From Nyssa sinensis (lineage: Eukaryota; Streptophyta; Magnoliopsida; Cornales; Nyssaceae), in NCBI GenBank assembly GCA_008638375.1, contig CM018051.1:35127740-35191739 (forward strand): DNA of 64,000 nt, given 5' to 3'. Below are positions 34,682 through 44,833 of the stretch, piece after piece. Below the pieces are notes generated by a model. That model did not search any database and was not told the origin of the DNA. It worked only from the letters and a program-made list of their open reading frames with translations. Every line of letters begins with the position of its first letter. The first letter of the stretch is position 1. The translations under genes and the position numbers were made by a program.

Positions 34682-35302
34682 TTGGGCAAACATCCTTCAG
34701 AAGCTGAGAAGACCTTTTAAACATCAGCCCTAGGGGTTGTATACCCAACTTCTTTACTTTAGACCGTCTCAGGCATACCATCAAAATCAACAACAAGATC
34801 CTGATAAAAGGCAGCACTAGCATTAATGGCCTCGTTAGATAATCCTAGTGTGTGAAATACATGAGAAATCTAGGTCGTCGTGGTAATGGCCTCATCGGCA
34901 GGATTAGGGTGACCTTCACCCACCATTACTTCCACTTTAGGAACCTCATTGGTAAATGGAGATTTCGTGATAGTGTCTTCCACAAAGGCAAAAAGTTTAT
35001 AAGATTTCTTTTTTTTTTTGGGACTTTCACAGCCTTTCAACGAGTCTTACTTTTGTAGATTCAAGAATGGGATGAGTTCTCTTCTTGCCTTGGGTAGCCG
35101 CCACTATGTCCTGGGACTCATGAACATTGGCAGTCAATGGCATGCTACTAGCTTGTACCTTTAAAAGTACACTCGTAAGATAAATCTTAATCTCTTTGCC
35201 CAACTTCCTTATAAGCTCGTAGAAATAGGGAGTGTCAAGATCATGTGCCAATGACATGATGAGTTCCTTCCAAGACCTGTGAGAAACAGCTGAAATATGC
35301 TC

Positions 35303-35396
35303 CTATAAAAGCAAGATAGAAGTTAGAAAGAAAAAAAAAAAACTTCTTCAGAGAAAGAGATTGAAACAAGCAAAGAAAAAAGAAAGTTGTGTGAAC
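35303..35396 (-). other. Predicted intron 1 of the PMD gene
   Basis: The minus strand has donor CAG|GTTCAC, a long T-rich tract and acceptor TTATAG|GAGC. Removal joins AKKKATQ to EHISAVSHRSW in frame. Confidence 0.65.
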
Positions 35397-37244
35397 CTGC
35401 GTAGCCTTTTTCTTTGCTATTTTGTTAGCCTCCACGAAGGGTTCCTTCTCTCTAGATTCAACCTTCAAATTTTTTAAAGTTGTCTTCACAAGGGGGTTCT
35501 TAGAAGCTGCATAAGAAGATCTTATATTGGGCTTGGAAACACTAGCACTTGGAATCGGGGATGGCTGAGGTGCTTGAGCTAAAAGAGTGCACAGTCTACT
35601 GCCTCTCTAATCTAAATCCTTCCAAGGGTCAGGCCACCACATGGAACTATCATTCTTCAGAGCAATCTCAACGATAGGAGCTGGAGTAATTCCTTGTGGA
35701 AAGGAGAAAAACATATCCAGACACTTCCATCAGAATAAGCGCCACGGTAGAGAAACAACCCCACACCTTTAGCCAAGTGGGAAAAACATACGATGGTTTG
35801 GCGCATCTAACTTGTGCACATTAGAAAAGGCTGAGTGTGAGAAACTCTTAGAATAGCCAAACTTTCTGAAATTGGGGAGTGGCACGACTTATCAAAGCCA
35901 AACTGGCGTACTACTATGTATGGATTATAATAAACACTCTCATCACTATGCTCATTAATAAATGACAAGTAGCACGGGGCTAGGATCATAGCCCATAAGT
36001 ATTTCAAACAAGGAACATGGTTGACGTTCAAATCTAAGTCCTCAAGGACACCAGGATAAACTCCACATCAGCCTCACCACGCAGTTGCTTTGTGTAAGGC
36101 CTAAACTGAAAATGGGTCCCATCATCAATCAATTGGGCAAGAGGCTTTTATGTGCCTTTCCCTTTCCATCTCAGGGCTTGCCTCGATTTTACTTCCACTT
36201 GTCGTGTTGCCCCAGTCTCGGGATCTAGCATTGATACGATCACAAAAAGACTGAAAGGCTTGGAGCAATAACCAAAGAACCTCTCAAAAAGGAATAGCTG
36301 CAAGAATGTCATCTTGGCATAACTGGCTATGTCATACCATTAAATAGCATCCAAACGATAGTAAAACATGGCTAACAACATGGATGCCAACGGAAGGACC
36401 TTGCCTTGTGCCAACTTGATCATATAAAGAATAACTTTAGTGTTCATGATGTCCTTTAAGGGCATAAGAAAAATGTAACGAGACAACAAGCACACCAAGT
36501 ACGCAACAAGGCGGGGAGGACTCTAGCACTCGGGACCGTTTGCATCGCGATGGACATCATCCTCTTGTTGCTTTATAGACTCAAGATCTTTAAAGAAATA
36601 CGTCATCCAAGCCATGAAGTTGGCCTTCCGACCTCCTTTAGAGCCCTTGGGCGTGAAGGCAATCGGATAGCTAGCAGACTTGGGGAAGCAAGATGTCAAG
36701 AAATCCACTACTTCAACCTCTGTTTCATTGGGTCTCAAAGAAGAAGAAGTTCTATGACCAAAGAAAGGTAACCTCAATAAAATCATCACATCTTCCAACA
36801 TGGGAGTAAACTCCCCCCAAGGCATGACAAAAGTAGATGTATCAACACTTTAACGAAAGAGAAAAGTTCCTAACATGGCAATAATATCCCATCTACAACT
36901 AAGGTTACAAAAGATCTTAATACTTGCTAATATACCTGCACACTTGCCAGCTATACATGGGACCAGAACCATAGGGAAACCCTACGAAAGAATAGGGAAA
37001 GTTTCCTCTTTCAATGGAAACGCAATATTAACTTCAAAAGAATGTCAATGGCATCACCCGAGCATGCCTCACCACGCAATAGCAGCATCACGTCTTGACC
37101 CTCGGCCACGCCAGGAAAAGTCTCCACCTTTGACCAAAATGTATCCTCTGGATACCCTATGTAAGGGGCCCACCTCTAGTAGGCATCGCTTGGGACAAGG
37201 GAAGCACTTTTACCTTTCACTGAAAAGCTTATGGTTTCACTCAT

Positions 37245-37753
37245 GGTTGCCAAACAAAAAGGGTCGTGAAAGAAAAAGAAAACAACGTAAGGAAAGCTTC
37301 AAAAAATGCCCAAGAAACTACCTAAAAAGCAGTGCGAGATAACTAGAGAACAAAAGAAAAAAGTGCACAAGACTTCTGAAAAGTTCAGGAGACTACACTA
37401 GTAGAGAAATATTGGGGGTGGTCCCCTCTATTCATAACCCTAAATAAATCTCACAATCATTGCTCCTTGAAAAGGTGTGGGATTTCCTGAATTTGACAAC
37501 GCACCCATTATACCTACCATCGTTTGGATGTTGACAGGTGGCAGCAACAATTTTTGCCTATGCCACATGAACCCTTAAAAGTACGATGCCATAATTGCAG
37601 CCCAGGTAAACGTATGTGGACATGGCAGTTGAATAAATAGACGCCATTCATCCACAATTCTACTAATACAAGCGATATTCATAAATATCTTTCAAAAAAT
37701 TAGAGGTCTTCTTGCACACACTAGGGGAATGTCTATATGCCACTCTTAATAAG
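37245..37753. mobile_element. Probable remnant of the plus-strand Tat 3' LTR
   Basis: No coding sequence is seen. It lies upstream of the PMD start, where the 3' LTR of the plus-strand element should be. TATA-like motifs occur on both strands: GAATAAATAG near 37632 on plus, and TTATTTAGGG on minus near 37440. LTR ends were not found. Confidence 0.4.
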
Positions 37754-38165
37754 CGTTAGTCTCTAAGGAGTATATTATTCTCCAAAAAGCGTGCCACTCC
37801 TATCTATGCATTTTAGTCTCTTAGAAGCATACCACTTCTCTCGATGAGCGTCAGTCTCTAATGAGTATATCAGTCTCCAAAGAGGGTGCCACTCCCATCA
37901 GTGAGCATTAGTCTCTAAGGACTATATTAGTCTCCAAAAAGCGTACCATTCCTATCCATGAATGTCAATCTCTCAAGAACACATCTATTCTCTTAGTGAG
38001 TGCCAGTCTTTAAGGAGTATATCAGTCTCCAAAGAGCATGCCACTTCTATCAGTACACGTTAATCTCTTAGGAGCATGGCACTTCTCTCAGTGAGTGCTA
38101 GTCTCTAAGGAGTACATATGCCTCTAAAGAGCATTCCACTCTAATCAGTATGCGTCAGTCTCCAA
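37754..38165. repeat. Composite tandem repeat, ~95-bp period
   Basis: Alternating ~57-bp and ~38-bp units start with variants of CGTTAGTCTCTAAGGAGTAT (37754, 37849, 37906, 37963, 38001, 38058, 38096, 38153). The 57-bp type contains TCTCCAAAGAGCGTGCCACT. It marks the junction between the plus-strand element and a minus-strand Tat gag fragment. Confidence 0.8.
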
Positions 38166-38453
38166 CGTTATGAGGGCCACCTCTTATTGTAGTATTGGTA
38201 GGAGGTTGGGCTCCTCTATAGATGGTGTTTGCCGGTGGTGGATCAAGAGGTACATCTTATTGGTTTTGTACAAGCGAAGCCAGTGCTTATGACATGGCTG
38301 TAATATACTTATACATCTGATTAGACTGTTGTTGCATCCAATCTAGTTACTGTTGTAAACGAGTTGGTGCACATCTTTTTCCTCTCTCAGCAAAAGGTTG
38401 ATTTTGAGGTTTTGGAGGATTTCTTTGGGGACAAAGGTTTGGCGCCATTGTTA
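38166..38453 (-). pseudogene. Tat copy 3 gag N-terminus
   Basis: From the minus-strand ATG at 38453 the frame reads MAPNLCPQRNPPKPQNQPF, like MAPNLRPRKN of copy 1. It is followed by a Gln-rich part and VPLDPPPANTIYRGAQPPTN. Stops are present and the frame ends at the tandem repeat; the rest of the element is missing. Confidence 0.65.
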
Positions 38454-38514
38454 GTAAATAGTTTGGATGATTGACTTAAGTTTGGTGTGATGTGTGCATG
38501 AGAAATTTAATCAT

Positions 38515-38532
38515 TACCACAGACGACATCAA
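38515..38532 (-). other. Decayed Tat primer-binding region
   Basis: The minus strand reads GTTTGATGTCGTCTGTGG next to the LTR end, against GTTTGGCGCCGTCTGTGG in copy 1. Confidence 0.6.
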
Positions 38533-39370
38533 ACTGATGTTACTAGTTTCTAATCAGTATAGTGCTCTCTTTTAATGACGTGTTAAGAACACGAGATCAG
38601 AGGGCCACTAAAAGGGCTCAAGTGGTAGTCACTCCGATGATAAAGTTAGTGAACCATAATCATAGTCATTGAAAGAGAGTAATTGATCCTGAATTGAAAG
38701 TGTATCTTGTAGCCTTATTTATACACTATAGAACTCTCAAGTCGAGTAGGATTAGGAGCCATAAAAGTAGGGATTTGAAGATATCCATATAAAGTAGTTA
38801 CATATTGAACTTTGTTTCCTTATTTTAAGGTCGGTAGTCCATGGAAAGCGGCAACCAGATCAAAAACCTTTACATTAGTGTTCTATAATCAATATATCAG
38901 TAGAGTCATGTGCACATCCAATTATTATAGTCCAGATCACTCAATGACACATGTCACATTTTGAGGTCATGGTCAGATTATGGTATATCAGGTACTCTCC
39001 CCAAGCGTCAGTTATGTGGGATTCATCTCGAGTTAAGGCTAGGGTTTTTGAAGCATCACATGTGTGACATCATAAATATGCCATTTTGATTTTTAAAAAG
39101 ACAGTCATTAAAGGGACATTTATCATCTCAGTCATCGATTGGGGAAACGAGGTCATGATTGCCTCAACTATCGCGTCAGTTTAGTGATGATTAATGATAA
39201 CCCTTAAGGGTTATAAAATGAGTACCATGATTAGCCAAAACTGCTTTATCACATTCAAAAATTCCTAAATATCATTGCAGAGTAGAGGCTATTTTCAAAC
39301 GATCTCTAATTCATTAGTGAGACTTCTCTTATCACTTTTTTTGGTTAGGTTTGGTTTCGTGCGCACTCAA
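38533..39370 (-). mobile_element. Tat copy 3 LTR, flanked by gag on one side and the antisense ORF on the other
   Basis: It begins TGATGTTACTAG and aligns with the copy 2 LTR through AGAGGGCCACT, GATTAGGAGCCAT, GTAGGGATTTGA and ATGGTATATCAG. A minus-strand TATAAATAAGG lies at 38715-38723 and a plus-strand TATAAAA at 39212-39218. The primer site on its left makes it a 5' LTR of one element. The antisense ORF on its right makes it the 3' LTR of another, so it is probably shared between tandem copies. The right terminus is approximate (39370-39394). Confidence 0.65.
39212..39218 (+). promoter_or_regulatory. Candidate antisense TATA box
   Basis: TATAAAA on the plus strand lies in the Tat LTR, about 250 bp before the antisense ORF. 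Its counterpart in copy 2 is at 63508-63515. Confidence 0.5.
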
Positions 39371-39449
39371 CCTTTTTGCATTTTGATTTATGCAACTACC
39401 CTCTTTTTTTTTTTTCTTTTCAAAGCTTGGAAATAGCTACCTCTGTTGC

Positions 39450-39963
39450 CCTCTCTGGCATAGAGAAGACCTAAGAGATCATATATTGGAAGCAAATCTA
39501 GAGGTTTTAACCTTTGACGTAGTCGAAAGGGCTGGAAAGACTTCAACTAATAATTTAGGAGTCCTCTTGATTGAGGTTACTATTGAACCTAGGAATAGGG
39601 AGTCTAGCACCTCCAATAGAGCATGCGAGAGAGACAAGAAGGAAAATGCTATTACCCAAGGCATGATGGATACTCTTATGGCCACTTATGACTTTTTGAA
39701 GAATGTGACCTATAGGGTCCCTAGGTTTATAGATCGCCCAACTAACATTGAACAAGGAGAGATCTGTGCTTATTTCAAATGGTTCGAAGTCAGGGTGTTA
39801 TTTCCCTTCCACCCCTTACTAAATTCTTTTGTTGATTCATAATTTGCCTCGACGAGCAAAATATTAATAGCTAGAGGCAACTAATTGCCTTCTTAGTCTT
39901 AGCTCATAAGAACGAGGTTGAGGTAGATCTTAACTTAATTAGGAGCAATATGGACTTCAAATA
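39450..39963 (+). pseudogene. Antisense ORF of Tat copy 3, cut by LTR D
   Basis: The frame within 39390-39842 encodes EVTIEPRNRESSTSN, MDTLMATYDFLKNVTYRVPR and DRPTNIEQGEICAYFKWFEV. These match copy 1 (EPRNRVGEASS, NVTFRVPSASDRPYDIE). After a stop at 39840 it continues with LNLIRSNMDFKY up to 39963, where LTR D begins. The remaining sequence was not found after 53904. It belongs to the same unknown-function family as copy 1. Confidence 0.65.
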
Positions 39964-40061
39964 TGTCACAACCCGAGATCCACCCTATGCGGATCTCGCA
40001 TCGCAAATGCCCCAGCCCGATCTACCTCGGTATACGTGCTAACCCGGGTCGGGGTATTACA
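39964..40061 (-). mobile_element. LTR D: 98-bp internally deleted 3' LTR of the Tekay element
   Basis: Its left half (TGTCACAACCCGAGATCCACCCT...) matches the start of LTR E and its right half (TACCTCGGTATACGTGCTAA...GTATTACA) matches the end of LTR E. About 3.3 kb between them is missing. A purine tract of the minus strand (AAGGGGGAAAGAAT, 40061-40074) lies directly inside, as expected for a 3' LTR. Confidence 0.85.
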
Positions 40062-40164
40062 TTCTTTCCCCCTTAAAATAAGTTTGTCCCCAAACTTAGT
40101 ACATACTAGGGTGGAAATATAGCTACTAAACCTAAAATAACTTGGGATACTTGGCACGCACGTC

Positions 40165-41550
40165 ATCGTCTCACTCCCAAGTAGCTTCCTCTATCTGGTG
40201 ATGCTTCCACAAAACTTTGACTAAAGGGATAGTCTTGTTCCGTAGAACCTGATCTCGACGGTCCAGAATCTGTACTAGATGCTCTATGTAACTCAGATTC
40301 TTTTGGACATATAATGACTCGTGTTTTACTATCTGATCTGCACTCTGTACACACTTCCTCAACATCGAGATGTGAAATACACTGTGTACATGTGATAACT
40401 CTAAAGGCAAAGCAAGCTGGTAGGCTACGGGCCCGACCCTTGCCATGATCCTGAAGGGTCCAATGCATCTCAGCCCTAGCTTTCCCCTCTTGCCAAACCT
40501 CACTACACCCCTCATGGGTGACACCTTCAAGAACACGTAGTCACCCACTGTGAACTCTAACTCCCGTCTGTGAGCATTAGCATAGCTCTTCTCTCAGCTC
40601 TGAGTTGCTAGTAGTCGCTGTTTGATCAGTTGTATTTTCCCTGTAGTCTGCTCTACTATCTCTGGCCCATAAAACTTCCTCTCTCCCACCTCTGTCCAAC
40701 ACAGGGGTGATCGGAACTTCCTGCCGTACAATGCGTCATATGGTGCCATACCAATATTAGCTTGGAAGCTATTATTGTAAGTGAACTCTACCAGTGGCAA
40801 CTGATTTTCCCAGCTTCCCTTGAAATCCATGATACAGAACCGTAGTAAGTCCTCTAGAGTCTGTATCGTCCTCTCTGACTGACCGTCAGTCTGGGGATGG
40901 TATGCTATGCTAAGACTCAGCTCTGTACCCATGGCTCGCTGTAAAGCCCTCCAAAATTTGGATACAAATCGTGGATCCCAATCAGACACAATCGACACCG
41001 GGACTCTATGAAGTCTGACTATCTCTCTGATATATAACTCTGTTAGTCTCTCCAAGGTCTGTGTAGACTTTGTTGCCAAGAAATGAGCTATCTTGGTCAA
41101 TTTGTCAACAATAACCCAGATAGAATCACTTCCCCTCGATGTCTTTGGCAACCTTGACACGAAATCCATAGTGATGTGCTCCCATTTCCACTCGGGAATA
41201 GGTAGAGACTGTAAAAGTCCTTCGGGCTTCTGATGCTCCACCTTGATTTGCTGACACTTAGCACATCGTGCTATGAACTCTGCTATGTCGCGCTTCATCC
41301 CAGACCACCAATATGTGCTTCTGATGTTATGATACATCTTGGTGCTTCCTGGATGCAGGGTAAACCTCGAACTGTATGCCTCTTGAAGGATCTCCCTTCT
41401 CAGCTCTGGCACATCAGGTACACAGATCCTGTCTTGGTAACATAACATCTCATCCCTCACTGAAAACTCGGAGTCTACACCTGACTTAGCTTCCTGATGA
41501 AGCTTGGAAAGCTTCTCATCCTGAGCCTGTTGCTCTCTGATCCTATCCAC
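40165..41550 (-). pseudogene. Tekay integrase and chromodomain
   Basis: The N-terminal zinc-binding HHCC block is [20 protein letters not shown] to [10 protein letters not shown]. The catalytic residues are visible: Asp in [13 protein letters not shown], Asp in IVSDWDPRFVS, and Glu in [17 protein letters not shown]. The C-terminal GPF/Y-type region is LGLRCIGPFRIMARVGPVAY. It leads to a chromodomain-like tail (SYIEHLVQILDRRDQVLRN, IPLVKVLWKHH, EEATWE). Such chromodomains guide insertion to particular chromatin. A stop and shift near 40550-40594 separates integrase core from tail. Confidence 0.85.
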
Positions 41551-42226
41551 AATCGATAAACTGATTGTGACGTTGGTATATAATGCCTAAGAGCTGGGCA
41601 ATACTACCTCTATCTCCATATCCTCCAAGTCTCGCAGTATTTCTGTCTGGATAGTCAATAAGCAAGCCAAACTCCCTGATGACTTCCTACTAAGAGCATC
41701 AGTTACCACATTCGCCTTCCCTAGGTGGTACTGAATGCTGAGCTCATAGTCTTTGATTAGCTCTAACCAATGGCGCTACCTCATGTTGAGCTCCTTCTGT
41801 GTAAACAGATACTTGAGGCTCTTGTGATTAGTAAAAATCTCGCACGTGGTCCCATACAAGTAATGCCTCCATATCTTTAAGGCGAAGACAACGGCTGCTA
41901 GCTCAAGATCATGTGTCGAGTAGTTCCTCTCATATGGCCTCAACTGACGTGAAGCATATGCTACTACCTTCCTATTCTGCATCAAGACACATTCCAAGCC
42001 CTTTAGTAAGGCATCACTATAAATAACAAATCCCTCAGTTCCATCTAGCACTGTCAGAATCGAGGCTGTAACTAGTTTGTCTTTGAGCTCTTAGAAGCTC
42101 TTTTCTCTCTACTCTGTCCAGACAAATGGAACATCCTTCCTGGTCAACTGTGTAATTGGCGTAGCTATTTTCGAAAAGTCTTTGACAAACCTTCTGTAAT
42201 AGCCAGCCAATCCCATAAAACTCTGC
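41551..42226 (-). pseudogene. Tekay RNase H region
   Basis: [40 protein letters not shown] and [20 protein letters not shown] are the gypsy RNase H blocks. [11 protein letters not shown] and DALSRKSSG mark the linker to integrase. Stops are at about 41774 (Gln codon to TAG) and 41588. The start is out of frame with RT because of the deletion near 42225. Confidence 0.8.
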
Positions 42227-42961
42227 ACTAGTGGGCCAAGGCCAATCCACGATTACCTCAATCTTCTGAGAATCTATAGAGATCCCTTCTTTGCTGATCA
42301 CATATCCCAGAAATGCTATGCTAGGGAGCCAGAACTCACACTTCTTCAGCTTAGCGTACTGTTTCTGCTCCTTCAACTTCAATGGAACCTTTCTCAGATG
42401 TATCTCGTGTTCCTCTTGGTTCTTGGAATAAACGAAGATGTCGCCTATGAACACGATCACAAAGTCATCCAGATGTGGCTTGAAAACCTTGTTCATTAGA
42501 TCCATGAATGCAGCAGGGGCATTTGTGACCCCAAACGGCATCACTAAGAACTCATAATGCCCGTAACGGGTTCTGAAAGCCGTCTTCTCAATATCTGCCG
42601 GTCGTCCCTTCAGCTGATGATACCCGAACCTCAAATCGATCTTAGAGGAGACCTGTGCTCCCTTCAATTGGTTGAAGAGATCATCTACCCTTGGCAGAGG
42701 GTATCGGTTCTTGATGGTGACCTTGTTCAGCTCACGATAGTCAACACATAACTGCATGGTCCCATCTTTCTTCTTCACAAACAACACTGGGGCACCCCAT
42801 GGTGAAGAACTAGGCCTGATGAATCCCTTCTCAAGCAGATCCTGTAACTGGAGCTTCAGCTCCTTTAGCTCTGTCGGTGCCATACAGTAGGGATTCCTGG
42901 ATATCGAGGAGGTACCTGGCTGCACATCAATAGTAAACTCTATCTCTCTATCCACAGGCAT
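42227..42961 (-). pseudogene. Tekay reverse transcriptase with altered catalytic motif
   Basis: The frame contains [84 protein letters not shown] and [12 protein letters not shown]. The catalytic box reads [10 protein letters not shown] instead of FIDDILVYS: the first Asp is Gly (codon at 42443-42445), which should abolish polymerase activity. The frame leaves the family pattern after DWPWPTS, where the second copy has 11 more bases. Confidence 0.85.
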
Positions 42962-43502
42962 TCCCGTAAGTCGTCAAGAAAGACTTCGGAAAACTCTCTA
43001 ACAGTGGGAATCTGATGCAGGGGTGGTTGTTATGAGTGAGTGTCCAGAATGCTACACAAGAACCTATGGTAGCCCTTACGTAATAGACGTCGGGCCTGGA
43101 TAGAAGATACAAAATAGGGTGGGTAGCTACACCCGTCCCGTCAAACTGGATGCTCGAACATTCGGGTCTCTGTACACTGACTGTCTTGGCCACACAATTT
43201 ATAGATACATGATTTGCGGCCAACCAGTCCGTACCGAGTATAACATCAAAACCATAAATGTCTAATGGTATCAGATCGACTAATAAATGTGAGTCTCCGA
43301 TCTGAATCTTACATGCTCGATACACAGTGTTGCTACATAGTAACTCTCCTGAAGGCATAGAAATGGTTAACAGATAACCAAAGGGTACTGTTTCTATGTT
43401 CAGTCTGGCAGCAAATACTGGTGATATAAACGAATGTGTGGAGCCAGTGTCAAAGAGTACTCTAACATGTTGTGAACAAATCTGAAGGGTACCTGTAACC
43501 AC
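42962..43502 (-). pseudogene. Tekay retropepsin
   Basis: ARVLFDTGSTHSF-type active site (VRVLFDTGSTHSFIS) and the C-terminal GFDVILGTDWLAANHVSINC block are intact. The region follows gag directly, with only a stop at 43515 between them. Confidence 0.8.
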
Positions 43503-43514
43503 TAAAGTGGTAGC

Positions 43515-44678
43515 CTATGTGTCTCTGGGCGTCAGTGCGAAAACCCTCCCTGAGCGCTGTGGCTCAGTTCTCTGTCCACTACCTCGGAGCTGTGCTGCAG
43601 TTGCAGTCGTAGCTGCTGATACAGATGGAATACCAGCTGCACTTCCAACTGACTGGGTCCTCTGGGGGCAATTGGTCTTGAAATGCCCTTCCTGACCACA
43701 CAAATAGCAAGCATGGGAGTTAGCCTGGCACGACCCCTTGTGACGTCTGTGGCAGGTGGGACATTAAACTACACTCCCACGAGCAAAATTAACCCCTGAT
43801 GGTTTGGGTCCAGAACTCCTAGGTGATGGTCTTGCTCTTGGCCGAGTGAAGGTAGGTTCTATCCCCTTGCCTTAGCTCCTAGTTGTCCCTCTATTCTGAT
43901 TCCTTGATGGTCTCGGGGCTGGCTGACTCCCTCTTGGCCTTGGTATTGTGTTTGCTCTCCTCTAGGCAAACTCCTCGCCACTCTGCTCTATGATCTTTGC
44001 AGTGTTCACCACGTCATCATAAGTGGCTAACCACATGGGTTTAACCCTGTCTCTAATATTCCACCATAGACCGCTCTCAAACTTGCGAGCTTTCTCGTGC
44101 TCGTTTTCTAAGACAGCAGGAGCAAATCTAACTAACTGTCTAAACCTGGTCTCATACTCCTCCACCGTCAAGTTCCCTTGTTGTAAGACAAAGAATTCTA
44201 CGACTCTCTGATCTCTAGCTTCCTTGGGGAATTACTTCCGGTTGAAGATCACAGTGAATTGATCCCATGTCATCTAAGGCTCTCTGGCCTTCTCTAGTAG
44301 CCACCACTCATGAGCCATGCCTCTGAAAGTGAAAGTAGCAAAGGCTACCTTCTGTACCTCGGTGAAGTCCATGATCTCAAAGATCCTCTCCATCTCAAGC
44401 CTCCACTCTTCTGCTGAAGTGGGGCCCCTAGTGCCATCGAACGTAGAGGGTCGTAGTGCCTGAAACTGTTTATAAAGGTAAACCTGACCCCTCTCGTTCT
44501 CTTGATGCACTATGTGTACTACAGGGGGTTCGTGTCTCTCTGGATGGGCAGGAGTAGGAGTGCTGGAACCTACCTGGTTTTAAGGCACATTCTGAATAAG
44601 CCTCTCCACCAGTCGCTCCAACCATGCTACATTGGCATTAGCCTCATCCAATGGTGTGGTAGTACGAGTTTGCACCAT
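43515..44678 (-). pseudogene. Tekay Gag
   Basis: The start at 44678 gives MVQTRTTTPLDEANANVAWL. The gag core is FDGTRGPTSAEEWRLEMERI and WDQFTVIFNRKxFPKEARDQ, with LTVEEYETRFRQLVRFAPAV. Two zinc motifs follow: CPTCHRRHKGSC near 43740 and CYLCGQEGHFKTNC near 43700. Stops are at about 43961, 43876, 43766 and 44274. The primer site is 140 bp upstream. Confidence 0.8.
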
Positions 44679-44818
44679 TTTCTACAAGTGGTCAAGAATC
44701 AATTTCATATATTCAAGAGTCTAATATTGCATACTAGTTCTATCTACTAACTCTACTTGGACATTTGTAATACTAGTACCTTAGTCTATCTCCCATGAAC
44801 CATTGTGTTACCTAGGAT

Positions 44819-44830
44819 GCTCTGATACCA
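44819..44830 (-). other. Tekay primer-binding site (initiator-Met tRNA)
   Basis: The minus strand reads TGGTATCAGAGC exactly, 3 bases from LTR E. Confidence 0.9.
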
Positions 44831-44833
44831 AGC

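Larger units (their letters stand above)
34222..37244 (-). pseudogene. Antisense plant-mobile-domain (PMD) gene of the plus-strand Tat element
   Basis: From the start at 37244 (MSETISFSVKGK) the frame leads to the PMD core at 36523-36860 (DTSTF, MPWGEFTPMLEDVMILLRLP). It continues with LQLFLFERFFGYC, FQFRPYTKQL and NPYIVVRQFGFD. Two introns rejoin the frame: 35303-35396 (donor GTTCAC, acceptor TTATAG) and 34580-34681 (donor GTATGT, acceptor TTTAAG). The C-terminal part is coiled-coil and resumes at 25606. Stops (for example after SDAY) and shifts are present. PMD proteins occur as host genes such as MAIN and MAIL1 and inside plant transposons. Its place, opposite to pol and between pol and the 3' end, is that of a Tat accessory ORF. 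Function in the element is unknown. Confidence 0.7.
40062..44833 (-). mobile_element. Tekay-type chromovirus, internal region 1
   Basis: The minus strand carries primer site, gag with zinc knuckles, protease, RT, RNase H, integrase, chromodomain and purine tract in gypsy order. The chromodomain and long LTRs point to the Tekay (Del) lineage. Stops, an 11-bp deletion near 42225 and a changed RT active site show it is inactive. Confidence 0.85.
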
